From Thermoplasmata archaeon (GTDB taxonomy: Archaea; Thermoplasmatota; Thermoplasmata; Thermoplasmatales; Thermoplasmataceae), in the NCBI GenBank assembly GCA_021792045.1, contig JAJYVJ010000104.1, forward strand, positions 1 through 6,064: 6,064 nucleotides of DNA. The letters are read 5' to 3'. The notes under the pieces were generated by a model. The model did not search any database, was not told the DNA's origin, and saw only the letters and a list, made by a program, of their open reading frames with translations. Numbering within the stretch: position 1 is the first letter of the stretch; each line of letters opens with the position of its first letter. A program made the position numbers and the translations under genes. This document shows, piece after piece, positions 1 to 6,064 of this stretch.

Positions 1-33
1 ATACGATATATAAGATTTCTAGAAAACATGAAA

Positions 34-42
34 TCTAAATAC
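34..42 (+). promoter_or_regulatory. TATA-like box of the ribbon-helix-helix gene
   Basis: The AT-rich element CTAAATA is centred about 25 nt before the ATG at 63. This is the spacing expected if transcription starts at, or within a base or two of, the start codon. A second, stronger-looking TATA element (GATATATAAG, 5-14) lies further upstream and would give a leader of roughly 28 nt. There is no clear Shine-Dalgarno sequence before the ATG, which favours the nearer box. Assigned by spacing and composition only. Confidence 0.35.
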
Positions 43-62
43 TAAGTTGTAATTAGTCACTT

Positions 63-503
63 ATGACAAACGATGAAGAAAAGAAAAGGGACGTATCTAT
101 AAAAGGTGTAAGTAAAGAGCTTTATCAAAAAATGATATCTTTTGCGAAAAGTACGGGAAAGAATGTTGGGGAAGTAACGAATGAAGCATACAGAGATTTT
201 CTCTCGACAGTAGAAGACATAAAGCATTCGGCAAGAAATTCACTGAACAAACAGTCCTCAAATGTAAGATATGTTGAGAATATACGGGTACTTACAATTG
301 ATGAAAAAACTTTAACGGAACTAGGCGATAAGATAATTTTCCAGGATATGGATGATCTTACCTTTGATGGAGTGTCTAATGAAGAATTCACAAAAAGAGT
401 TGTTTCTATAAAAAATGTAAAACATCTTACACTTTCACCAGCTATTAGTAAAGCCGCTGCGATATTGAGATGTACTTTTGTTGATCAGATAGAACAGAAG
501 TAA
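63..503 (+). CDS. Ribbon-helix-helix domain protein of unknown function
   Basis: A 146-residue soluble protein with no signal peptide or membrane segment. Residues 9-50 fit a ribbon-helix-helix (MetJ/Arc-like) fold: a short basic strand (RDVSIKGV), a helix (KELYQKMISFAKSTG), then NVGEVTNEAYRDFLS as the second helix. In that family the strand enters the DNA major groove of a dimer, so a DNA-binding role is likely but inferred. Residues 52-68 are polar and probably a linker. Residues 70-143 form a second region of alternating hydrophobic strands (IRVLTI, KIIFQDMDDLTF, VVSIKNVKHLTL) that I cannot assign to a named family; it may mediate oligomerisation or sense a signal. Plain autoregulators of this fold are usually nearer 50-90 residues, so the C-terminal part is substantial. 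The gene stands alone ahead of the tRNA, with no partner toxin visible. ATG is the only sensible start. Confidence 0.75.
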   Translation: MTNDEEKKRDVSIKGVSKELYQKMISFAKSTGKNVGEVTNEAYRDFLSTVEDIKHSARNSLNKQSSNVRYVENIRVLTIDEKTLTELGDKIIFQDMDDLTFDGVSNEEFTKRVVSIKNVKHLTLSPAISKAAAILRCTFVDQIEQK

Positions 504-523
504 ATATGCCCTATTTCTGGGTG

Positions 524-541
524 TTTATCCTTTTTATTCTT
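524..541 (+). terminator. T-rich termination tract after the ribbon-helix-helix gene
   Basis: A pyrimidine-rich tract with TTTAT, TTTTT and TTCTT runs begins about 20 nt after the TAA stop at 501-503. A small CCC/GGG stem (509-521) precedes it but is too short to be a convincing hairpin. Archaeal RNA polymerase terminates on non-template T runs without needing a hairpin, so the tract alone is a reasonable terminator. Confidence 0.35.
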
Positions 542-576
542 AAAAGCCAACTGAATTAGGAACTGTGACATATGAG

Positions 577-590
577 GAAAGACTATAATC
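577..590 (+). promoter_or_regulatory. Probable BRE/TATA promoter of tRNA-Val
   Basis: The purine-rich GAAAG followed by CTATAAT resembles a BRE/TATA pair. The TATA centre, near 586, lies about 29 nt before the mature tRNA 5' end at 615. That allows a start at about 612 and a leader of a few bases, normal for archaeal tRNA genes. Assigned by spacing and composition. Confidence 0.45.
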
Positions 591-614
591 CCATCTTGAG
601 ATACCCTTGAGGAA

Positions 615-687
615 GGGCTCGTAGTCTAGTGGTTATGATACCGCCCTTACAAGGCGGTGGTCACCGGTTCGAATCCGGTCGGGCCCA
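615..687 (+). tRNA. tRNA-Val (anticodon UAC)
   Basis: A 73-nt cloverleaf folds by hand. Acceptor GGGCTCG (615-621) pairs with CGGGCCC (680-686), with one T-G wobble, followed by discriminator A687. The D arm holds AGTGGTTA between short paired strands (624-626 with 637-639). The anticodon stem CCGCC/GGCGG (641-645/653-657) encloses the loop CTTACAA, so the anticodon is TAC at 648-650, reading valine GUA and, by wobble, other GUN codons. The variable loop is TGGTC. The T stem ACCGG/CCGGT (663-667/675-679) encloses TTCGAAT. There is no intron, and CCA is not encoded (ATT follows), so CCA must be added after transcription. No copy of the tRNA 3' end occurs later in the window, so there is no sign of an integrated element here. 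Confidence 0.97.
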
Positions 688-1267
688 TTCTATATAAGGG
701 GATATAGATAAAAAAAGACGTACCAATACAAATTAATATTTGATTAAAAAATGTTAATGACTCGTGTTTACGTTAACTTCTTTATATGAAGGTAAATTAA
801 TTTTTCTAATATTCGTTAGTGAATTAAGAATTTTCCCTGATCTAATCTTAGACTTTTGCTTTTTCTTAATTTTCTTTCAAATATTCTCATATCCTTAACG
901 TCCTTAGACTTCAATCATATAGTCATTAAAAACAGTAACTTTACATCGTTTAAACATTTACATAAAAAATTTTTAAATTTACGTAAAACAATTTAAAAAA
1001 GGGTTTGAATATTTGAGTAACTTAAATATGTGCTTTAAATTTAATATTAAAAATAGAATAACGTTTACCAATGCCTAACAGTTTACGCTTAAAACGATAA
1101 TGTCAGAAAAGTATAAGCATTCGAAGAGTATCAAACATAAAGGCGCTTTTCGCATGAGATTGATAATTAACCACATTGAAATAAAGGCCGTATTCAAAAG
1201 TGTTAACCTAGACGCTTCGCGCTAATACTAACGGTGTTTTTTCTACCTCGGTCAATAACACAGAAAC
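688..1267. other. AT-rich intergenic gap without a convincing gene
   Basis: About 580 bases between tRNA-Val and rimI hold no long reading frame. Its core (about 940-1060) is very AT-rich and carries clustered palindromes: GTTTAAAC (948-955), AAAAATTTTT (965-974), TTTACGTAAA (978-987) and TTTAATATTAAA (1040-1051). A near-identical pair, ATTTACATAAAA (956-967) and ATTTACGTAAAA (977-988), is spaced exactly 21 nt apart. GTTTAC recurs at 766, 1063 and 1081. Short frames are present (a 41-codon frame at 1100-1225 on + and a 24-codon frame at 816-890 on -), but neither has a recognisable family or clear initiation signal. The gap could be a regulatory or replication-related spacer, a non-coding RNA locus, or decayed sequence; nothing seen decides between them. 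Confidence 0.6.
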
Positions 1268-1717
1268 CTACAATTGCTTCTCCATCCTGTAAGCCCCCGT
1301 TGAACCGCGAAAAACCTCTGTGTAATATTGATGAATATGCTCCACTGTTTTGTACCCATGCTTAATGTAGAAACTTATAGCTTCAGAATTAGTGCTCCGG
1401 ACTTCTAGAACCGAAATACTGAAACCTCTCTTCCTCATTTCATCCTCGATACCGAGGAGCAGTTTACTTCCTATTCCAAATCTATGAAAATCTGGATCAA
1501 CTGCGATAGTTTCTATATCGGCTTTCTTTTTATCTAGGGGAAAAGCAACGACGTAACCTACGATCTTATTATTCTCTTCAGCAATAATGTTAAATGACTT
1601 CGGACTTTTGAAAATCCTTTTTAGCATACGCTTAGTATATGGACCAACTTCGAATGCTTTCTTTTCTAGTACACATATCATTTCTAGGTCTGAAGGTTCG
1701 TATCTTCTCAGGATCAA
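1268..1717 (-). CDS. rimI: GNAT N-acetyltransferase, RimI/Ard1-like
   Basis: A 149-residue cytoplasmic GNAT protein that transfers acetyl from acetyl-CoA to an amine. Archaeal members related to RimI/Ard1 acetylate protein N-termini; that substrate is inferred from the family. The fold is complete: N-terminal strand and helix ILRRYEPSDLEMICVLEKKAF (1-22), NIIAEENNKIVGYVVAF (43-59), and motif A, IAVDPDFHRFGIGSKLL (71-87), with the R-x-x-G-x-G pyrophosphate loop at R79-G83. Then come LEVRSTNSEAISFYIKHGYK (104-123) and a C-terminal QYYTEV...GAYRMEK resembling the YYxDGEDAYxM end of Ard1/RimI enzymes. The start is a TTG. It gives the expected family N-terminus, and a TATA-like box lies 26 nt upstream, so the mRNA is probably leaderless. 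The next ATG would remove the first strand. The gene diverges from ribB across 91 bp and shares the palindrome at 1760-1779. The exact substrate is uncertain. Confidence 0.85.
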   Translation of the reverse strand: MILRRYEPSDLEMICVLEKKAFEVGPYTKRMLKRIFKSPKSFNIIAEENNKIVGYVVAFPLDKKKADIETIAVDPDFHRFGIGSKLLLGIEDEMRKRGFSISVLEVRSTNSEAISFYIKHGYKTVEHIHQYYTEVFRGSTGAYRMEKQL

Positions 1718-1738
1718 CTTTCCGCAATTACGAATAAG

Positions 1739-1747
1739 TAATTTAAG
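1739..1747 (-). promoter_or_regulatory. TATA-like box of rimI
   Basis: Read on the minus strand, CTTAAATTA is centred near 1743, 26 nt before the TTG start codon at 1717. This spacing predicts transcription starting at the first base of the start codon. It is the main support for choosing the TTG start, since no well-spaced Shine-Dalgarno sequence is present. Confidence 0.45.
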
Positions 1748-1759
1748 AAATCTACTAGC

Positions 1760-1779
1760 ATTTTGGTAATTACCAAAAT
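1760..1779. promoter_or_regulatory. Perfect 20-bp palindrome, candidate operator of the rib operon
   Basis: The inverted repeat A-TTTTGGTAA/TTACCAAAA-T is perfect over 20 bp with no spacer. It lies between the divergent rimI and ribB promoters. Relative to the predicted ribB start at 1809 it covers about -49 to -30 and touches the TATA box at 1778-1786, so a bound protein would cover the BRE. Relative to rimI (1717) it lies at about -43 to -62. A homodimeric winged-helix or ribbon-helix-helix protein would suit such a site. Archaea have a known flavin regulator, RbkR (winged helix fused to CTP-dependent riboflavin kinase), that acts on riboflavin genes. I do not know its consensus for this lineage, so that link is inference. 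The half-site is not repeated elsewhere in the window. Confidence 0.6.
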
Positions 1780-1786
1780 ATTTAAT
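1778..1786 (+). promoter_or_regulatory. TATA-like box of the ribB-L-C-H operon
   Basis: ATATTTAAT is centred about 27 nt before the ribB ATG at 1809, so the operon mRNA probably begins at or next to the start codon. The last two bases of the 20-bp palindrome overlap this box. The leader sequence before ATG (ATCATCTTTT) has no Shine-Dalgarno motif, consistent with a leaderless transcript. Confidence 0.5.
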
Positions 1787-2478
1787 TAATGTAGAGAAAT
1801 CATCTTTTATGATAGAAACCGCGTTAAATGACTTAAAGTCTGGAAAACCTGTGCTTATTTTCGATAATCCGGACCGGGAAGGGGAAACCGATATAGTTTT
1901 TGCGTCACAGTTTGTTAACCATGAAAAAGTACAATTTATGAGATCATTTGGAGGAGGACTAATATGTACAACACTACCAGAACGATATGCAAGTAAGATT
2001 GGACTGCCATTTATAGAGGATGTATACAGGAATTATTTGAAACTGAACCCCAGAGCTTTTGATAATTCTGACCTTAGATATGATAAGAACAGTTCATTCT
2101 CAGTCACTATAAATGACAGGAGAACTTTTACGGGAATCCCCGACAATGATAGGGCATTGACCATAACAAGTTTCGCTAATTTCCTTAACAATCTGAATCA
2201 ATTTAACGGAAGTGCTGGTGATGTTTTTTCAGAAATCTTTAGAGTACCGGGACACGTAATACTGATCATCGCAAGGAACGGCTATTTCAGCAGGAGAAGA
2301 GGACACACAGAACTTAGTACATATCTTATGGAAAAGGCAAATCTAGTACCTTCGGCCACGATAGTGGAGATGCTGGATACTGATGGTTATTCACTTAGCA
2401 GAAAAAAAGCTGAGATTTTTGCGAAGGAGCACAACTTAACATTTATAGAAGGGGACACTATAATCGCCCAGTGGAAAG

Positions 2479-3395
<917 letters not shown>

Positions 3396-3396
3396 G

Positions 3397-3816
3397 ATGA
3401 TAAAAATGAAAATAGGAATTGTTGTTTCGGAATATAATTACGACATAACGATGAGCATGCTAAAGAGAGCGGAAGAACAGGCAAATTTTCTTGACGTAAA
3501 GATAGGCGCAGTTCTTCAAGTCCCTGGCACTTTTGACATACCTCTCGGGGTTAAAAGATTGCTAGAAAAAAAGGAGATTGAAGGCGTGGTTACTTTGGGC
3601 GCGGTGATAAAGGGCGAAACCGATCACGACCAGATTATTATGCAGAACGCTGCAAGAAAGATCGAGGATCTTTCCGTCGAATACTCTAAGCCAGTTGCTT
3701 TGGGCATTTCTGGACCGAATCAAAGTAGACTGCAGGCCCAGGCAAGAATCGAGATGGCAAAGGATGCCGTTGACAGCGTTGTAAAAATGCTAAAGAGAAT
3801 CAATGAGATAGGCTAA
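3397..3816 (+). CDS. ribH: 6,7-dimethyl-8-ribityllumazine synthase
   Basis: A 139-residue enzyme that condenses 5-amino-6-ribitylamino-uracil with dihydroxybutanone phosphate, the RibB product, to form the lumazine used by RibC. It is expected to form pentamers or icosahedral 60-mers, as in the family. Motifs are GIVVSEYNYDIT (7-18), the substrate loop VPGTFDIP (42-49), GAVIKGETDHD (68-78) with the catalytic histidine equivalent His77, and GPNQSRLQAQAR (106-117) of the phosphate site. The ATG at 3397 lies one base after the ribC stop. A second ATG at 3406 is preceded by GAGATGAT (3394-3401), a good Shine-Dalgarno match with four-base spacing, and would start MKIGIVVSEYN, close to many family members. 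The true protein may therefore be 136 residues. It is the last gene of the operon and converges on the hypothetical gene downstream. Confidence 0.95.
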   Translation: MIKMKIGIVVSEYNYDITMSMLKRAEEQANFLDVKIGAVLQVPGTFDIPLGVKRLLEKKEIEGVVTLGAVIKGETDHDQIIMQNAARKIEDLSVEYSKPVALGISGPNQSRLQAQARIEMAKDAVDSVVKMLKRINEIG

Positions 3817-3836
3817 AAATGACGAAAATAGATTAA

Positions 3837-3849
3837 AGTTTTTAAAACT
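3837..3849. terminator. Candidate bidirectional terminator between ribH and the hypothetical gene
   Basis: The 37-base space between the convergent stops contains AGTTTT-T-AAAACT, a 6-bp inverted repeat around one base. It gives a five-T run on the plus strand and T-rich sequence on the minus strand. The stem is weak, so any termination would rely on the T runs, as in archaea generally. Confidence 0.35.
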
Positions 3850-3853
3850 AAGT

Positions 3854-4468
3854 TTATAGTTCTTCGCTTTTTCTTATCTCCTTTAATGCCTCTTGATCCC
3901 TGCAATAAAGATAGGGTGCCAGATCAAGAGTTGATGGAGACTTACCAAGTTCCCTATTGTAAACTTTCCTTAGATTTTTGTCTACTTCGTCGCAGTAACC
4001 TTTCCAGGTAACCCCCAAAGATTCTACATACTGCTTCTCTATACCCGTGGCAATTTCATGAGCATACGGGTACTCATACTTTTCATCGGAAAACCACTTT
4101 TCTGGCAATTCATGATGTAAACCAATACTTTTTACTGTATCCACCTCTTTGCCCTCGACGTGCAGAATACGGGGAAAATGCTCGTCAAGGTATATTGTCT
4201 TTCCGTCCAATGAATACCCGCCTGTGTACTTTATGTCATAGTCTGTGCTCACCTTAACGTCGCTTGCGCTCTTCCTGTTGATAATTTTGCCTATCACAAC
4301 GTTATTCAGCATTACATTATTTCCATCTAAAGAAACGAGATCACCTTTTTCCAACTTCCTGTCAATGCTCGCAACGGCGAAAGATGGATCCAGATAATTT
4401 ATGCAATAGATAATATGCTCATTCTTCTTGGGATCATCCCTGTGTTCAATAATTTCGAACTGCATCAT
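3854..4468 (-). CDS. Conserved hypothetical protein with two His-Glu motifs, possibly metal-binding
   Basis: A 204-residue soluble protein without signal peptide or membrane helices. I cannot name a family with confidence, though the middle section resembles an uncharacterised protein type I recall from bacteria. Residues 1-75 look like a small beta-rich domain (LEKGDLVSLDGNNVMLNNVVIGKII). Residues 84-186 hold the conserved-looking core: YSLDGKTIYLDEHFPR (85-100), GLHHELPEKW (116-125), YAHEIATGIEKQYVE (135-149) and LDLAPYL (181-187). D95, H97, H118, H119, E120, E123, H137 and E138 are spaced as a possible metal site, but the order is not the classical HExxH of zincins, so peptidase activity should not be assumed. 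It starts with ATG at 4468, with a second ATG directly after. A TATA-like box 28 nt upstream suggests a leaderless mRNA. The gene is monocistronic and divergent from the MBL hydrolase. Confidence 0.8.
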   Translation of the reverse strand: MMQFEIIEHRDDPKKNEHIIYCINYLDPSFAVASIDRKLEKGDLVSLDGNNVMLNNVVIGKIINRKSASDVKVSTDYDIKYTGGYSLDGKTIYLDEHFPRILHVEGKEVDTVKSIGLHHELPEKWFSDEKYEYPYAHEIATGIEKQYVESLGVTWKGYCDEVDKNLRKVYNRELGKSPSTLDLAPYLYCRDQEALKEIRKSEEL

Positions 4469-4490
4469 TCTAAAAGTAATGGATTTGATA

Positions 4491-4500
4491 CTATTTAAAT
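4491..4500 (-). promoter_or_regulatory. TATA-like box of the hypothetical His-Glu gene
   Basis: ATTTAAATAG on the minus strand is centred about 28 nt before the ATG at 4468. It is the best archaeal TATA match in this 144-bp divergent intergenic region and predicts a transcript with little or no leader. Confidence 0.5.
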
Positions 4501-4578
4501 ATGAAGTTATTTTCGAAAAATGTTAGGTGTTTCCAGTCTTCGACTAAAGAAGAGATACATCAGGATTAAATAGATCGA

Positions 4579-4591
4579 AAAAGTTCTATAT
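4579..4591 (+). promoter_or_regulatory. Probable BRE/TATA promoter of the MBL-fold gene
   Basis: AAAAG followed by TTCTATAT is centred about 25 nt before the ATG at 4613, suggesting a near-leaderless transcript. The nine-base sequence AGGATTAAA occurs both before (4562-4570) and after (4594-4602) this box, 32 nt apart; either copy could be a regulator half-site or an alternative TATA element. GAGG at 4593-4596 is too far from the ATG to act as a ribosome site. Confidence 0.35.
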
Positions 4592-4612
4592 CGAGGATTA
4601 AAATACCACACA

Positions 4613-5221
4613 ATGCGAATCAGCGATAACGTTCAGCTTATAGAAGGCACAATGGCAAATTGCTATTATTTAAAGATTAATGAAAATAATATCCTCGTTG
4701 ATTCTGGGACGAAGTCCTCTGCCAAGAAGATTATAAGATTTTTTGAAGGCCTTGGAATTTCACCAAATATCGTCCTAATAACACATGATCACCCGGATCA
4801 TATAGGTGGCCTCAGCATGATTTTCGATCGATTTAAGCCCAAAATCTACGCAAACAAGATTGAAATCCCAACCATACAGGGAAAGGAAAGAATGCGTACT
4901 GCAGGAACGTTCATGTCCAAGGTCGTTGGCGGTCTCATGAAATCCATGCCGGTTCAGGATGTTTTTTCGATCGATGAATTGAAGATTAAAGATTTAAGCG
5001 TTGTTGAGACGCCGGGACATACAGCAGGAAGTACCTCATTTTTTTACGAGCCTGAGAGAATGATATTCGTTGGGGACGCCGTCGTGGTACACAATGGAGA
5101 ACTCAGCATAAACAAACAATTCACTACTGACATGAACGAAGCGAAAAAATCTGAGGAAAAAATAAGATCATACTCGCCTGTAACAATACTTCCGGGGCAT
5201 GGAAAACCAATCAATATTTAG
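4613..5221 (+). CDS. Metallo-beta-lactamase-fold hydrolase, glyoxalase II-like
   Basis: A 202-residue cytoplasmic metallohydrolase. All metal-binding motifs are intact: THDHPDH (57-63, giving H58, H60, D62 and H63), TPGHTAGS (133-140, H136), FVGDAVV (152-158, D155) and LPGHGKP (193-199, H196). This is the two-metal site of the superfamily, and the short length and spacing resemble glyoxalase II and related thioesterase-type members. Residues 85-118 are an insertion rich in Met, Lys and Gly (RMRTAGTFMSKVVGGLMKSM) that may cover the active site. The substrate cannot be read from sequence; hydroxyacylglutathione is unlikely because most archaea lack glutathione, so another thioester or lactone is more plausible. 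The ATG start has a TATA-like box about 25 nt upstream. The gene is divergent from the His-Glu gene, and its last 11 bases overlap the end of convergent mptA. Confidence 0.88.
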   Translation: MRISDNVQLIEGTMANCYYLKINENNILVDSGTKSSAKKIIRFFEGLGISPNIVLITHDHPDHIGGLSMIFDRFKPKIYANKIEIPTIQGKERMRTAGTFMSKVVGGLMKSMPVQDVFSIDELKIKDLSVVETPGHTAGSTSFFYEPERMIFVGDAVVVHNGELSINKQFTTDMNEAKKSEEKIRSYSPVTILPGHGKPINI

Positions 5222-6064
5222 TTTTGTCCAACTGTTCCTTGATTTCACGCAGACTAAGTGACATGTATGCTTTGGCATTATGCGGATGAATGCTTTCATC
5301 GCTTTCAGATGAAACTTTGATCACCGTTTCCAGGGGAAAATCAGCAAATTTCTCGGTTCCCTTCACAGCTACTTCACGTACTATGTCCTCCACAAACTTT
5401 GGGCTCTTATGCGAATTATATACCAGTGCAGCTTCGTCCTTTCTCTTCAATAAGGACTGAAGAGAACCTCCAAGAACGTCCTCGCATATTCTTATCATGT
5501 CATCAGCTTCCGGTAGATTGCCATCTGGTGTTTCTATCTCAAACGTGATCCTATTGCGCTGATTGTGCGTTACTGTTGGTATTTTCTTCAAAGCCTCCTC
5601 CAAATCAGGGAAATCAGAAACCATTAAAGCTCGTGTTGATTCCATAGCACATGGGCAGGAACTCATACCCTGAACAACTACGCCTATGGAAAGTCTACGT
5701 GAACCGTCTGACTTCACCACTGAATTACTAAATATTGTGTAAGGTACAAATATTTCCATTCCCGCATCGTTTTTTCCTTTTTTGAAGTAGTCCGCAGATA
5801 AGTAAACTCTGGAGATTGTTGAGTAAGGCATCTTTTCAAGAGCAAGAGAGGCAATCTTGAACGCAACTTCCTCAATGGAATGAAGTTTATGGGACGAAAT
5901 AACGAGATAAATGGATTCAATTTCTCTCGAAAAATCGGCACCTTTTCTCCCTTCCGGCAAATCAACGAAAACGCTAGCAGTGGCAGAAAGATCTATAATC
6001 TGTCCCTTTCTCTCAATCTTTATCGGAAATTTTACGCCCGAAACTCCTGCCTCATTTATTGAAA
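5211..6064 (-). CDS. mptA: GTP cyclohydrolase MptA (FolE2 family), 5' end outside window
   Basis: Fe(II)-dependent GTP cyclohydrolase that opens GTP to 7,8-dihydroneopterin 2',3'-cyclic phosphate, the first step of archaeal pterin (methanopterin/folate-like) synthesis and, in many archaea, linked to archaeosine. The visible 283 residues include VFVDLPEGRKGADFSREIE, GMSSCPCAM (the metal-ligand cysteine region near 5649-5657), TVTHNQRNRITFEI, DVLGGSLQSLLKRKDE, SHKSPKFVEDIVRE and IHPHNAKAYMSLS, all in MptA order. The frame stays open past the TTG at 5960 to the window edge, encoding the family-like N-terminal segment GVSGVKFPIKIERKG, so that TTG lies in the conserved VFVDLP motif and is not the start. 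Known MptA proteins are roughly 300 residues, so only a few tens of residues are missing. It converges on the MBL-fold gene with an 11-bp overlap of coding ends, leaving no room for a separate terminator. Confidence 0.93.
   Translation of the reverse strand, partial: SINEAGVSGVKFPIKIERKGQIIDLSATASVFVDLPEGRKGADFSREIESIYLVISSHKLHSIEEVAFKIASLALEKMPYSTISRVYLSADYFKKGKNDAGMEIFVPYTIFSNSVVKSDGSRRLSIGVVVQGMSSCPCAMESTRALMVSDFPDLEEALKKIPTVTHNQRNRITFEIETPDGNLPEADDMIRICEDVLGGSLQSLLKRKDEAALVYNSHKSPKFVEDIVREVAVKGTEKFADFPLETVIKVSSESDESIHPHNAKAYMSLSLREIKEQLDKTKY

Noticed and set aside
125..391. Minus-strand frame antisense to the ribbon-helix-helix gene
   Set aside because: Shadow of the plus-strand gene; its Ser/Phe-rich translation has no domain and no promoter.
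690..707. CTATAT/ATATAG hairpin just after tRNA-Val as a terminator
   Set aside because: It is followed by an A run rather than a T run on the transcribed strand sense, so it does not match an archaeal terminator, and the stem is only weak A-T pairs.
816..890. 24-codon minus-strand frame (MRIFERKLRK...), with more open sequence in the next frame
   Set aside because: Very short, Lys-rich in AT-rich DNA, no promoter or ribosome site, and no recognisable family. The idea of a frameshifted remnant cannot be supported by eye.
668..1267. Integration site at the tRNA-Val 3' end
   Set aside because: No direct repeat of the tRNA 3' end and no integrase or mobile gene is present in the window.
4510..4519. 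TTTTCGAAAA palindrome in the divergent intergenic region
   Set aside because: Only 10 bp and mostly A/T, so expected by chance; it is not placed at either TATA box.
5211..5960. MptA starting at TTG 5960
   Set aside because: This TTG encodes the Leu of the conserved VFVDLP motif, and the frame remains open with family-like sequence to the end of the window.

Overview
The window looks like chromosomal DNA of an archaeon, most likely a Thermoplasmata member related to Thermoplasma, Ferroplasma or Cuniculiplasma. Four things point there: the riboflavin enzymes are of archaeal type (a stand-alone RibL FAD synthetase and a RibC riboflavin synthase that resembles lumazine synthase); there is an MptA-type GTP cyclohydrolase; the tRNA has no encoded CCA; and most first genes have a TATA-like box 25-28 nt before the start codon, as expected for leaderless mRNAs. 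The genus is inference and was not tested by any search.

Layout. 63-503 (+) encodes a small ribbon-helix-helix protein of unknown function. 615-687 (+) is tRNA-Val(UAC). 688-1267 is an AT-rich gap with no convincing gene. 1268-1717 (-) encodes a GNAT acetyltransferase of the RimI/Ard1 kind. Divergent from it, 1809-3816 (+) is a tight operon ribB-ribL-ribC-ribH. 3854-4468 (-) is a conserved hypothetical protein with two His-Glu motifs. 4613-5221 (+) is a metallo-beta-lactamase-fold hydrolase. 5211-6064 (-) is the C-terminal part of mptA, whose 5' end lies outside the window.

How the genes work together. RibB makes dihydroxybutanone phosphate, RibH condenses it with the pyrimidine to form lumazine, RibC dismutates lumazine to riboflavin, and RibL adenylates FMN to FAD. 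The GTP-side steps (ArfA/B/C) and riboflavin kinase are not in the window. MptA starts pterin synthesis (and archaeosine, in many archaea) from GTP, so two GTP-derived pathways lie close together.

The most notable unexplained element is a perfect 20-bp palindrome at 1760-1779. It lies between the divergent rimI and ribB promoters and touches the ribB TATA box. It is a strong candidate operator for the riboflavin operon, possibly for the archaeal flavin regulator RbkR. I found no CRISPR array, insertion sequence or rRNA, and no clearly new multi-gene system.
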